Below, one piece after another: positions 21,701-32,648 of a stretch of DNA of 64,000 nucleotides (positions within the stretch are counted from its first letter, which is position 1; each line of letters starts with the position of its first letter). A program made the translations under genes and the position numbers. Origin of the DNA: Trichosphaerium sp. ATCC 40318 (taxonomy: Eukaryota > Discosea > Flabellinia > Trichosidae); NCBI GenBank assembly GCA_038496445.1, contig JALMLS010000371.1, positions 1 to 64,000 of the forward strand. The letters run 5' to 3'. A model generated the notes under the pieces. The model saw only the letters and a list, made by a program, of their open reading frames with translations. It searched no databases and had not been told where the DNA came from.

Positions 21701-24585
21701 TTTTTGTGTGCACAAATCATACTTTTTTTTTTTTGTTTTTTTTTCGAGAGACTCAAAACCACCATGCACCTCGTTAAATCACCTTCGTTGTCTTCGACAC
21801 AATGCGCATCAGCGTGTCTCCCGCTTCGTACGACAGTAACTAATGCCTATACCAGACAGTCGAATCAAGAGTCTTTTATACAACAACTCAGAATGGACCA
21901 TCAACGTTCCCGAGCGATGGATCTTACCTTTATATGCTCAAACAAACAAGAAAGCGACCGTAATCAACGCCCCAACAACACAGTGAACGGCAGTGTACAA
22001 CAGCAACGACGATCGCCCCAAAGCAGCACAAATTGGGTGCCTACGAACTCTACTGCAGGCACTGCAAGAAGAACAACACAACCGAGTCAGGAAGATCTGA
22101 GTCGGTCCGAAGTAGAAACTGCGCAAATACTAGCAGGTTTGGAACACCGTGACAAGCCAGCCAAACACAAAGAAGCGGTTCCAGCACCAGAGCCAAGAAG
22201 AAAGAAAGTGGTGTTGCCGCGAAGCCTTGCTCCTCTTGACAAACTCAAAATCAAACAACAGAACCAACACGCAAACGCTAACTTATGGTCGTATCAAGGG
22301 GCGCCAACGTACCATCATCAACCGGTTAGAAACTACGGTTATCAAACAAACTTTTATCATCCGTATCCACCTGTCAACACAGCGTACGGTAGATTTCCTA
22401 CTTCTGCCACAAAGCCACAACAGGTCTACCACGCGAACTTGATGTATTATCCTCACCAGACAATGGCGACAACAACGAAGAGGATAAAACCGGAACGTTA
22501 CATTTTCAAGGAGTCAAAAGCGCAGTGCAAGTCAAATGGTAACGTTAAGGAAAAACAAAAATTGAAGCAAGTGCCGTCACCATCAAGGAAGCCTTGTCCT
22601 AACTGCTCATGTACAACCTCAACCCTTTGGAGATCTTGTGAACTGCGAGGCGGCGTTAAAGCGTACTTGTGCAACGCTTGCGGATTGCGATACAAGAAGG
22701 GCAAATTTTGTAGATATTGTTTTAAGGTATATTATGACGCTGACACCAACAGTTTGGAATGGTTACGATGTTCAACATGTCAAAATTGGTCTCACAAGAC
22801 TTGCGTTTTCAACACAACAAAACCTGGTCCTCGGTATGTTCACACATGTCCAACTTGTAAACAAAAAGGTGGCTCTACGACGGGGACACATTAACAATTC
22901 AAAAAAAACCAACACCAACACACAAAACTCACCTCACACACGCACACTTCTTTCTCAAAAAAAAAAAAAGACATGTGCCTATACACCCACTTTACACGTC
23001 ACGCACGCTCTTCTTTTGTACATAAAAAAATAAACTAATTTAAAACTATCAACCAACAAAAAAAAAGCTGCACACAAGTTCTTCTTCACACTTCTCTCTC
23101 TCGCTTTAAAATGGTTTTTTTGTGTTTGTATTTAAATTGTGCGTACCTATGTGATTGCACACTTTAGCCAGTTCTTGGTCCGGATGTTGGCAGTCGTGTA
23201 CTGCAAGTGTGTCCATTATTGCGATATCTGCGTTCATTAAACGGCTGCGGTCGAGATCTGACGCGTGTTTCATGTGCGTGTTACTAATTTCTGCGGAGGA
23301 AGACATGTAAATGATCTACAAAGGCGGTAGAGCCACGAAATGTTAATACACACAAATTGAGCACATTGTTCGGACCTTTTGATATTGCGATTCTATTACC
23401 CAGTTCGCTCCTCCGAGACAATAACCAGAGCTCGTTGGTATGATTTTTAACGCGTCGTAGATCATCTAAAAAGATCGAGCTGTCAGTGATCATGAGAAGG
23501 CAGTTGGTTATTAGTAGTTTTCGTCAGAATACTTCAAAAAAAAAATGCTAAGGAGAGGTAACAAAAAACAACAAATTTAAATTGCTAGGCTCCAAGTACC
23601 GCTTCTTGGTTAAAGTTCATTGTTGTAATCTGCGCTAGAGCGTTATCTATCATTTCTTTTGTGAGTTGAGGCTTCCAGTACGGCAAGTTAGGCAACTGGT
23701 TCTGTACTTGCTCTGATAGACTCCTATATCATCAAAACATGTTAACTCTTTTGTTTTCGATGCTCATAGCTGCAATACATACTCGTATATGGACTGTACT
23801 TGTGACGTGGGGACATGCTTTTCATTGCTCATGTCTGATGAACAACAAAATCCAGACAACTCGTATAGCAGTTGCCTATAAAAGTGTTAAGAGAGGTGAT
23901 TGCACGCTAATAGAAATGACATACCTCCCAATAAATACTGTTGGTTCTGTGGCGAATATCTTGCCTTGACAGAGCGCACGTGAGCTCAAATGAAACCATT
24001 GAATTGACAAGTGTTGTTGCAAACGTACCTTTAAAGTTTGTTGATGATGTTAGATAGGGTAAACCCATTATATTTTCGTAGTTTGAAATGAGTACAATGT
24101 CTATCGTGCTCAGATCGAGATAGGCTGAGTCGATTGGCACGTGAAATCTATGAATAACGTCAACATCACCTATAGGTGTACTCATGGCGCAATGTTGCAC
24201 GGTGGAGATGAAGTGTATCGGCGGGAAGATTTAAATCAAATGTCATACAAAAAAATGAAGAACTTTTAATTTTTGAGCTAAAACGCGGTGGGAAAGCTAC
24301 CAATGCGCGTATTTAAACGTACCGTGGCTCTCCGAAGTTGTAATACACGTAGTTTCCATGTTGTAAAAACAAATTTTGATCAGTGTATTGAGATGTGCTG
24401 TGAGTACGGTTTGGTATAAGATTTGATAAAGACTTGAACTCTATGCCACAATCGAGAAGAATAGTTGTATTTTTGAACGTAATGATAGTACAAGCCGCAT
24501 GTGGATTCTTCCCCAGCGAATGCTACGTAGTTTGAGCGTTTCTGGCGGTTACAAGCGAAATTTACTAATAACGCACCAATTTCAT
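18712..24585 (-). CDS. INTS9: Integrator complex subunit 9 (beta-CASP fold)
   Basis: INTS9 pairs with the INTS11 endonuclease in the Integrator complex that cleaves nascent RNA at snRNA and other genes. Exons (minus strand): 24585-24577, 24522-24323, 24169-24029, 23964-23925, 23875-23783, 23723-23600, 23465-23376, 23315-23147, 21120-20940, 20305-20070, 19850-19692, 19556-19450, 19317-19235, 19104-19005 and a C-terminal part to 18712. Diagnostic pieces are TTILLDCGIEF, STIDIVLISNYENIMGLPYL, PTSSGYCLGGANWVIESQ, GVVLLPCAPAGTIFDL, KVYLPEPPFPHSQLIQTKK and PCIVFAGHPSLRFGD. Exon 1 encodes only MKL. The exon joining the last two blocks is unresolved near 18,890, and one donor there is GC. Intron 8 is 2,026 bp and hosts another gene. 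Confidence 0.9.
21764..22894 (+). CDS. GATA zinc finger plus PHD finger protein, nested in an INTS9 intron
   Basis: Single-exon gene of 376 residues on the strand opposite INTS9, wholly inside its 2,026-bp intron. The start chosen has the context ACCACCATGC; upstream in-frame codons are T-rich leader. Residues 1-270 are low-complexity and basic (Gln, Asn, Ser, Thr rich). A GATA-type finger (CPNC...TTSTLWRSCELRGG...CNACGLRYKKG) lies at about 277-305, immediately followed by a C4HC3 PHD-like finger (CRYC...CSTC...HKTC...CPTC) to about residue 367. Probably a chromatin or transcription regulator. Being intronless among intron-rich neighbours suggests retroposition into the intron. Confidence 0.85.
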   Translation: MHLVKSPSLSSTQCASACLPLRTTVTNAYTRQSNQESFIQQLRMDHQRSRAMDLTFICSNKQESDRNQRPNNTVNGSVQQQRRSPQSSTNWVPTNSTAGTARRTTQPSQEDLSRSEVETAQILAGLEHRDKPAKHKEAVPAPEPRRKKVVLPRSLAPLDKLKIKQQNQHANANLWSYQGAPTYHHQPVRNYGYQTNFYHPYPPVNTAYGRFPTSATKPQQVYHANLMYYPHQTMATTTKRIKPERYIFKESKAQCKSNGNVKEKQKLKQVPSPSRKPCPNCSCTTSTLWRSCELRGGVKAYLCNACGLRYKKGKFCRYCFKVYYDADTNSLEWLRCSTCQNWSHKTCVFNTTKPGPRYVHTCPTCKQKGGSTTGTH

Positions 24586-24727
24586 CTCAACGAGCCAAAA
24601 TACGCCAAACTAATAGCTAGTGATGCTTTTCGTGTGGTTTTTCTCAAAAAGTCGGTTAAGCCACCCCCCAAAATGTAAAATACAATACAACACGCAAAAC
24701 GCAGACTTTAGTTTACTGGCAAGTACA

Positions 24728-25585
24728 TTACAAAGGACAAGCGTATTTTGAATTGATTCTAAAGTGGTACTGATCACCAAGTATGACACCTTCAGTTTTT
24801 TGGTTAGTTAGACGTCATAGTATGGCTGTCAATCACGCAGGTTAAAAACAATACTACAATCGTACCTGGATGAGACGCATCGTTGTAATCTTTGCATGTC
24901 CTACAACGGTGAGAAAGGAGATAATGACAGTGTTACTTTGGTACCTGACGTGCTCCACGTGAAATTTTCCAAATTGAGTGGCATCGCAAATGAAATAAAT
25001 ACGTGCTTGGGATGAGGTTACGTGGTTTATGTAGTCTCCATGGTACAGGCTGTAATACCCTTAGCGCCCTGACAATGCGACAAACTCGTACTTGAGCATC
25101 ACACCATCTTTGAAAGGTGTTTCGTCCCATGCATAGACTGTTGAGTCACCAAGTGCCTTGACACATATTCAATGACTTGGTTTTGTGTTGTACTTATTGT
25201 CATACCTTGCACGTGGTTTTATTGGCGGATACCTGGTTGAGTGGTGATGCTCGCTTACAGCTGTCGAAAAAGGGTGCTACATCACCACAAGGAGACAACT
25301 GAAACCAAAAGTTTTCCACGTGACCTTGTTGAGCCTATTATTCACTAAACGACCGTCATATATACGTGCCTGTATCATTCAGAGGCTGTTGCCACACGTA
25401 TGAACCGTTTCTAGGATAGTAAGCAAATGCCAAAGGGTAGTGGCGCCAAGGTGGGCACCAACGTACGATGGTATTAATGCTGTTAAATCGTAATTTTTTC
25501 CAGCCGCTGTAAACTTGCAAGGTATGGTCGTAGCGGTAGCACCAACGATGACGAAGACTGTCAGAATATAGTAAAATTTATCCAT
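24728..25585 (-). CDS. Secreted MRH-domain (mannose-6-phosphate receptor homology) protein
   Basis: Spliced gene starting with a signal peptide (MDKFYYILTVFVIVGATATT) followed by PCKFTAAGKNYDLTALIP, the opening of an MRH domain. Later exons read NGSYVWQQPLNDT, ENFWFQLSPCGD, KTTCK, STVYAWDETPF, SSQARIYFICD and a last exon YHFRINSKYACPL then stop, the conserved MRH ending. MRH domains bind phosphomannosyl or trimmed N-glycans. No transmembrane segment follows, so the product (about 190 residues) is probably lumenal, unlike the sorting receptors; a GTAATG inside the last codons could, however, be a donor to an unseen exon. It ends 143 bp before the INTS9 start. Confidence 0.75.
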
Positions 25586-25808
25586 AATGATGACCCTTTT
25601 GTACGTGAGTTTTTAAGAACGGACCAATTTTTTTTTATTTAAGGCACGCCATTGTTTCTTGTTTTGAGCGCTATACAACAAAGCGCTATGAGCGCCTCCC
25701 AAAAAAGGGTTTTCTGTTATTTAAGTAAGTTTTATTTGGTTTTTTTTGTACATCACCGTTATTAGTATCCTTTTTGTTTCTGGAGCGTGAGGACCATTGA
25801 CGGGCTAG

Positions 25809-26430
25809 TTAGTTAACCCGGGCATTTTGGTTCGAGTTGTACCCAAAAAAGAAAAGGAGAATCTGCAGGAAGAAGCACAAGAAGTACAACACCGTGAAAG
25901 CGGCAAAGCTGGCCCATAATAGTGCGCGATTGAGGTATCGTACGCTATATTCCTCTTGCTTCTTGAGGAATAAGAACATACCGTGTACCAGTTCACCGAG
26001 GAGGTTCATAAAGCAGTAGATAAATATAATTTCGTTGGGTTCAAGTGCAACAATGAGCGCAGCCGATATGAGCAAATGACCAACTATCTGACATATTACG
26101 AAAGCGAGAGCTATGAGTTCGCCTTCGAGAAAGCGAAACACAACCCACGCTATGTATAACAGCATGATAAATACAAAGAATCCAATTTGTGCCTACGGTA
26201 AACGCATTAGAGAAACCTGGACAACTGTATGGTGTAGAGCGAAAACCACGGGCCGAATTGCTAAAATAGTATTTTACCCCTCTCATTGGCAACAGCTTGT
26301 TATCTATCGTCGTATAGTGCGCGAAGGATGCAAGGGACGCTCCAATTGCTATTGTTTTGAGTATCATCTCGATCCACCCCAAAGGTACATAGACCCTCCA
26401 ATCGCAACGCCATCGTGACTCTGAAGACAT
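25809..26430 (-). CDS. Five-helix membrane protein of unknown function
   Basis: Three exons give about 185 residues: MSSESRWRCDWRVYVPLG then a first helix (GWIEMILKTIAIGASLASFA), a short exon QFGPWFSLYTI and a long last exon with four more hydrophobic segments (GFFVFIMLLYIAWVVF; ALAFVICQIVGHLLISAALI; FIYCFMNLLGELVHGMFLFL; FTVLYFLCFFLQILLFFFGY) ending NARVN. The five predicted spans are separated by short loops containing acidic residues. I do not recognise the family; small tetraspan-like organelle proteins look similar in layout. Confidence 0.6.
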
Positions 26431-26780
26431 AGCTACACTGTTGTTATGTTATGCCGGTTATGAAGCGTAAAAACTTTGACGGGATCGCAAAAGGCGAAAG
26501 GGTAAAAAATTTGTAACTAATTTCATGGTTGAAGTGTACAAAACGAACTAATCGGGCCGCACCTGCGTAATCTGTGCCTGTCTCTCCTTCTGTCATGTTG
26601 AAATGAAGCGAAAGGTATATGGAATGGGTGGCTTGGTACAACTATGTGATTCTATCGTTGTTGACGTCGTACACGTACTTCAAATTTAAAGAATAAGCCG
26701 TTTAAGTCAAAATGCTTTAAAAATAAAACGTCAGAATGCGTCATTTAAGTGCACTGTACAATCCAAAGGTGTAATACGCG

Positions 26781-28325
26781 ATGGTCCTGATAATTGAGTT
26801 GTATCCTATTTAATTTACAATCTTACATTGCCTTTCTATGTTTTGCTTCATTCTAGTCGCATTCCGCTCCCATTTACGCAAGCAGAGGTGCGTAGCGCAA
26901 TGTATTATTAATCAACATTTTACATTGTGGGTTAACGCCTCTAGTACGCACGAGGACACGTATATATGGTTTCCAGAGCGTCTAAAGAAGAAACTGAAGG
27001 GAAAGAAGGCGTAGAGGTTACAACTTCGTCTAGAGGCGCGTAGACCACTAAATAGCCTCTAGGTAGTAAGCAGGACGCCATTTGAAACCGAAGATGGTAC
27101 TAAAGGCATTACATCGCATAAAGTTATTCATTTGGACACGTACGCGCCTGTAATCTCGTCATTTGGATTGACGGTAACTAGGAAATTACCACAGTGGGCA
27201 AGAACAATTGCTCGATCCATTGGCTTGGGTAAACACTTTGTAGTTGACGAGCGCTCCAAGAACATGTTTCCAAAGATAAGAACAGGTACGTTACCACTTG
27301 ACATTCACGTAATCTTCCTTACATCTACGCACCAACATTGCGCTTACACACCGAGTAGAGTACACGGTGCGCTGAACACCACAGATATAGGAGCGTTATT
27401 GATAGGCTGTTTAGTGCCCGCTTTTGGGTGACCGAGCGCATGTTGTAGTCAAGACATTGCATGCAGAAGATGCTGGAAACACATACAATGTAATATATTC
27501 ATTGTTTCGACATTGATATCAGCTCACGTCATGCTATTAGATTCATAATTTAGGAGCGAGAGCTCTTGATAAGCGAGAAATTGTGTACATAGATATAACA
27601 AGTGACAACTTCAATCAGGGTGAGTAGTAGTAGATGCACTTCATTATTTTTTTTTTTCAGTTCAGAAACAATTGAATGGAAAGTAAGTAACATGTGTTAG
27701 ACTACTACAAGCGAGAAGAGGATCCAAAATTCAAAAAATCATTAAAAGCGAACCGTGGACCACTAAAGCCCGGCTTTTGGGTGAGTAGCAGTCATCAGCA
27801 GTAGCTTTTGACTGTTGTGACTAAATGCCTCATTTTGTTCTAGAAGAATGGATTCTCACCTGTTGTTTGTGCTTACAAGTTAGTGACTATAGATATCAAC
27901 TTACCAGGCATACGTAATAGAGCTGAACGTTTAATGCAAGAGGTCCGTCATCTTCGACTGTACTGTTTCATCCAATTGTTGCTCACTACAATTGCAATAG
28001 ATAATTCGCGATGTAATATTGCGGATACACAGGTAACGATGACCTCTCGCTTTATTGTATGTCTTTAACACGTGATTTTTAGGCAATCCTTTGGTTGGAT
28101 AGATGAGTGGTATGACATGACACAAGAAGAACTCGATGAGATGGCACAACAAGTTGCTATTGCTCTGAAAGAAGTGAGTATTCAGTTTGAATTGCACAAC
28201 TTTAAAATAACATTTCCCGTTAGCATTTTGAAGGAAAGAGATCTTCCAATGGAGGAGCAATAGTGTCAACGCATTCGACAAACTCTAAACATGTGAGACG
28301 CCGGTGGTGGCGCGCAAAACTGTAA
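26781..28325 (+). CDS. Phosphatidylinositol transfer protein, class I
   Basis: Soluble carrier exchanging PI and PC between membranes. Exons: 26781-26797, 26857-26887, 26945-27016, 27063-27139, 27182-27285, 27359-27366 (8 bp), 27415-27489, 27541-27619, 27701-27780, 27844-27942, 28001-28032, 28083-28173 and a last exon. The joined protein has the PITP landmarks: start MVLIIDRIPLPFTQAE, EGKEGVE, KLPQWAR, TEYTCPLLG, EIVYIDI, EEDPKFKKSLKANRGPLKPG, VVCAYKLVTID and SFGWIDEWYDMTQEEL. The last exon is ambiguous: splicing ends at 28325, while reading through the GTGAGT donor stops at 28263. Confidence 0.9.
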
Positions 28326-28571
28326 AATGAACCACGAAGACTTTGTAAACTATATTTTTGACAAATTCGCGAAAATTTCGCTTAGTAATTAGCTGACAGG
28401 CCCTTAGTCGTTGCGAAGCTACTACTGTATGCCTAGCGTACCAAGTGCGATGAATGAAACGGGCGTTGCTCGTATAGAACATTCTAGAAGCCCAAAAAAC
28501 AGCTCAGAAGTTTCACGTTTGTTGAATGGTATTCGTTCAGAAAATTCAAAAACCATTAAAATCAATCAGCA

Positions 28572-30180
28572 ATGCACCACGTCCTCTATCCGCAAATTGT
28601 TATTCAGCCACAGCAAGCTACAGTAGTGTTGCCTATGCTGGAAGTGCCAGAAGACACAAAACCCGGTCTGCAAATCGTAAAACAGCTATCTGAAGCTAGG
28701 GAAAAATACTCCTTCGATGGCGTGACGCTAAATGGGCATGTAGTTGTTAAAAACTGTCCTTTTCAAATTACCGCACGCATCTGCAAGAACGTACCCACAG
28801 CCGACTTGAATACAGCTAAAATCGAAGCGGTGTTATTCTACGAGGAAAAGAAAGACGGTAAAGACTTCCCTGTAGCCTCGTTTAAAAAATCGCCGCTCTT
28901 GGTTTCTACAACCGTACACGACGATGGTCGTTCAGTTACATCGGAATTCAAACTCCAGGTATGTTTTAACTTCGTTACTAACTTTCTAGTTGTTTCGACT
29001 TTTTTGGGCTTCGTTGGGCGGTTGGTAAGAGTTCTGGTTTACAAGGCAAGATTTACGCGCAACGAATCGCCGCCTCTCGATCCTCACAAGTTCTACCACT
29101 CAATTCACGTTGAAAAGATTACGTTGTTCTTCCATGTTGTTGCTAATAAACATGTTGAACTTTCGACTCTGCTTCTCTGTTAGATTTTTTTTTTTGTGAC
29201 TCCTTGAAATGACGGCTACACCATTCTTCCCCAATAGTTATATGCCTCATTTCAATAGTTGGCGTTATCGACAACGCCCCAAAAAACCTTTTTTTTTTTT
29301 TTTCCGCTCTTCAACCCAGTTCCATCGGTTATTCCCCCCAAGTTAGCCAAACAACTCTGTTAAAGAAACACCTCTGATGATTTGTAAAGGTTCTATCGTC
29401 CCAACACCAAGGGGCTCGATTTCGCATCAGGATACGAATCCTAAATCCTATGACAGAAGAGTTGATCCATCCCGACCTTGTTACGTTTTCAGAGGCAATG
29501 AGAGTCGTATCAAAACGCGACCAGTTGTACAGAAATACAACAGCAAAAAGAGCGCCAAAACGAAAGAGCGCTGCTGCCTCACAAGTCGATATTCTCTTGA
29601 AAATCGAAGAAAGATTGGTCGAACAGGAAAAGAGACAAGCCGAAGAGTGGAAGCAGAGAACTGCACAATTAGATAAACAAACACAGCAGCTAGCTCAACT
29701 TGTACAAACAATCACAACGGCCAACAACATGAAACAAGTACGTCTCGTCACATTTCCCTCTTTTTTCTTTTTTTTTTTCTGCATGTCTAGTAGGCTAACA
29801 TAAAGTGTCTCTTAGGAATCTCAAGACGAACAAAAATCAGCACCTGATTTATGCCAAGCACTTCACAACGTCATAAGAGCATACCACGCTACAGATGAGT
29901 GTGACCGACCTAAAAAATTGAGAAAAGTTATGCGAGAAACAGATGGAGAAGTCATCGCTGTTGTTGGTACGTCAAATTATCTTTTTTTTCTCTTTTTCGC
30001 GCCTCGTAACACCTTGTTCTAACGCTTTCACTAGGAGACATTACACAATCTATGGGAATGCTCGATGGCCAAACTGCGTCATGCCCTCTCCCACAGTGTC
30101 CAAACCGCGATAACATTGCACGTCAAGAACAATTTCACACTGAGATTGACGACTTCTTCTCAGACTATTTGAAAATCTAA
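28572..30180 (+). CDS. Nuclear protein resembling CudA-type DNA-binding proteins
   Basis: Four exons: 28572-28958, 29400-29737, 29816-29966 and 30035-30180, with a 441-bp first intron. The N-terminal half contains LNGHVVVKNCPFQITARI, a beta-rich stretch, then VLSSQHQGARFRIRIRILNP and EAMRVVSKRDQLYR, a pattern I associate with the conserved core of amoebozoan CudA nuclear proteins, distantly STAT-like. A basic KRAPKRKS follows (candidate nuclear signal), then a Glu/Gln-rich coiled coil (EERLVEQEKRQAEEWKQRT) and a C-terminal part with a paired cysteine CPLPQCPNR. The family call is from memory of the core pattern; transcription factor role is inferred. Confidence 0.5.
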
Positions 30181-30522
30181 ACGAAGAACAAACACACCTT
30201 TGGCCTCATGATGAAGAAAAAAAAACCAACACAAAAACAATTTTAGAAAACCCTTGTAAACTTAATAATCAAAAATCCTTGTACTTTTACCCTCTCCACT
30301 CGCTTGTCGTTTACTACCCGTCCCAGTAATATTTCACGTCCTAGATGTAGTAGTACTATTACTGCGTTATGTGTATTAAAAATACGCCATCAGGTGGCAC
30401 GTGTCTATCGTTCTACTGATCTTGCAATCGGTTGATTTGTACTGAAAAAAAACCAATAAAATAAAGTGATCATTCGTTTTCTACAATCGTCTTTATTGCG
30501 CAACAGCGCTCCATTTTCATCA

Positions 30523-30731
30523 TCAACTCTCTGTTGTGCTTACCATATGTTCAAGCATCAACATTCTGTTTTCGAGGACTGTCAATTTTGTATTGATACG
30601 CGCTAACTTGGCACGTGTCCTCACTTCGAACATGTTTAAGAACTCTACAATTTTTTTAATGCTATCCACATAATGGCCAATCTCTTCGCGTTGGTTATAG
30701 TCCTGTTGTATATGAGACGAACCAGAGTCCA
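30523..30731 (-). CDS. BRK1: BRICK1/HSPC300, smallest subunit of the WAVE/SCAR complex
   Basis: A 69-residue protein with IQQDYNQREEIGHYVDSIKK, IVEFLNMFEVRTRAKLARIN and VLENRMLMLEHMV, collinear with BRICK1 of animals and plants and with the heptad hydrophobics of its three-helix bundle. The WAVE complex activates Arp2/3 for actin protrusion. The visible reading frame opens with TGGACTCTGG directly after an AG acceptor, so the start codon appears to be split (A in an upstream mini-exon, TG here), or a very short exon lies upstream within 30733-30840. Length agrees with the family (about 75). Confidence 0.88.
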
Positions 30732-30816
30732 CTACGAAAGAATTTTAGTCATTTTTAGAGTCATCACGTGTTAGGAGGTCTACCGGACGATATTAACCGC
30801 CTCTAACACTAATAGA

Positions 30817-31015
30817 CGCACATGCAGGCGCAACCCCACCCGCTACGGTATGGGAACGTTTGTCCCGTTTGCGCGACATAGTACAAACGCTAAATGGTTA
30901 CTTATCTAAATAGTACGTCGAAACACTCTGGTTACCCGACCTGGCAGGATTTTTAGCGTCACTTAGCTCTACCTTAACATTGGCGTTGGAAACTCTAGAG
31001 TTCTACAAGCTTTAA
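30817..31015 (+). CDS. Possible small spliced gene, 3' part
   Basis: Head-to-head with BRICK1. One exon reads ATPPATVWERLSRLRDIVQ then TLNGYLSK and meets a GTACGT donor; an acceptor at CACTTAG continues STLTLALETLEFYKL and a stop. The helical, Leu-rich character and correct splice phase favour a real short protein, but no start codon or relative is recognised. Confidence 0.25.
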
Positions 31016-31080
31016 CACTAACTATGGGCTTGCATAGTTTTTGAGAGTCTTACATTAAAAACAGTGAAAGTGGAGTTGCA

Positions 31081-31592
31081 TTAGTCGAAAGAGGATTTAT
31101 TTACACATCCGAATAAAATTTGTTTTAGACTTCTTTTTCGTGGTCCCACATGAAGTGATGTAAGTTTTGTAGATACTCTTGGTAGCCATATATCATTTAA
31201 TAGTTCTGTAGCTGTAGGTCGTTGACGTGGATGTGGTGTCAAGAGCTTATTTAAAAATTGTATGTCTTCTGAACTCAAGTAGTTCCAGTATCGCGACCAC
31301 GATAATCCGCCGCTCGCCCATATTGCAACTTGATCTTTCTCTTCACCTGTGAGTTGGTGGTGTACGAGTCCAGTTAGCATGCCGAATGTACATACGCCTA
31401 GACTCCATATATCAAAGGCAGGATGTATCGCACTTCCTTCTATCCACAGTTCAGGTGGAAAGTACTCCTTTGTACCAACCCACTCGTAATCGCAAGGTTG
31501 TGATTCTGTTGTTGTTATTGTTAGACCAAAGTCAGCTATCTTTATGAAACCGTCGACACCGATCAAGATATTTTCTAAAGAGGAAGTTAGTT

Positions 31593-31623
<31 letters not shown>

Positions 31624-32219
31624 GGCGTTGTAAATCATTTCGTTCTACTTACCAGGTTTGATGTCATGGTGTATTACATTAAAGGTATGTAGGTGTTTAA
31701 GTCCAAGCAGTACTTGTCGTACAACATTTGCGACAATGGGCCGTGTGAGCATGTCTTTGTAGTTTAGAATAATTTCCATCATATCAACTGTAGCACGTTC
31801 TAATACGAGCACTGGGTTTCCTACAAAGAAAAATTTAGAACACAAAAAAAATTCCTATCGTTGAAAAAATCACGTGTGATTTTATGATAAAAGATAAAAA
31901 AAATTCCTTTGTTGGGTTGAGAAAATATTAAACCCTTACCTTTTTGGAGAAAACAACTGTGTAATCGAAGTATATTCTTGTGTTTAGCGAGCTGCATTAC
32001 TTGAATTTCTCGTAAAACGAATTCAGCGTTATCAGCGCAAAAAGCCTTGGAAATGACCTTAAGCGCCACCTTATCCTTTGATTTCTTGTCTTTAGCGGCA
32101 AGGACGTATGCTGTCCCTCCAGTACCAATCTTGCGGGTTACTTTATAGTCCCTGAGACTAGATTGTTTGTAGCTATTTTGCTTTGCAAGTACATGTTGTA
32201 GAAGTGTTGTAACGTCCAT
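31081..32219 (-). CDS. Serine/threonine protein kinase with HHD catalytic loop
   Basis: Three exons (about 32219-31940, 31821-31655, 31575-31081). The domain has the glycine loop GTGGTAYV, VALKVI (ATP-binding Lys), LREIQVMQLAKHKNILRL, a catalytic loop VIHHDIKPENIL, KIADFGL, GTKEYFPPELW in place of APE, DIWSLGV and a final RQRPTATELLND. The catalytic HRD is HHD, but the Asp, the Asn and DFG are intact, so activity is expected. The non-Arg position predicts no classical activation-loop phosphorylation dependence. There is a short C-terminal extension after the kinase core. Subfamily not assigned; it is closest in feel to CAMK/AUR-like minimal kinases. A T-run of about 26 lies in the last intron. 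Confidence 0.85.
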
Positions 32220-32648
32220 GTTGTTTTAAGATAATGATGTGAATCACGCAAAATTACTTGTTATCATCAAAAACTGCACGTCTTTCGAGAGCACTCGAGA
32301 ATCTGTACTACTAGCGCTTGTAATACTATACGAGGCGTTTTTTTGAGAGCTTGGTACCGACATTTATCACGCTACACGCTTTACTACCAAAAATTTAAAT
32401 CACGTGTACCACCCGGATAATTAGTTTGCCACAACAAGGGAACCGCCGGCAGTACTGTTTAGAAACGTAAAACCCAGCCAACAACCAAAACTTTAAAAAG
32501 GCGCCTGGAGGAAGAAGGAAAACTATATCGCTATCCGTTTAATGGAAATACGACCGATTTTAGGTGAAAAACCCACAAGAAGGCAGCTAGCGAATTTCGT
32601 TTATCTGAAAACTATTCATTCGCCTTTTGTTTAGGCTGTTGGGACAAT
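32220..32648. other. Intergenic, no gene seen
   Basis: About 430 bp between the kinase start and the 3' end of the NHL gene. It contains two CACGTG-type palindromes (for example near 32400) and no coding frame of note. It should include the kinase promoter. Confidence 0.4.

Noticed and set aside
26444-26641. Minus-strand frame of 65 codons upstream of the five-helix protein
   Set aside because: No motif, no splice continuity; more likely 5' untranslated or intergenic.
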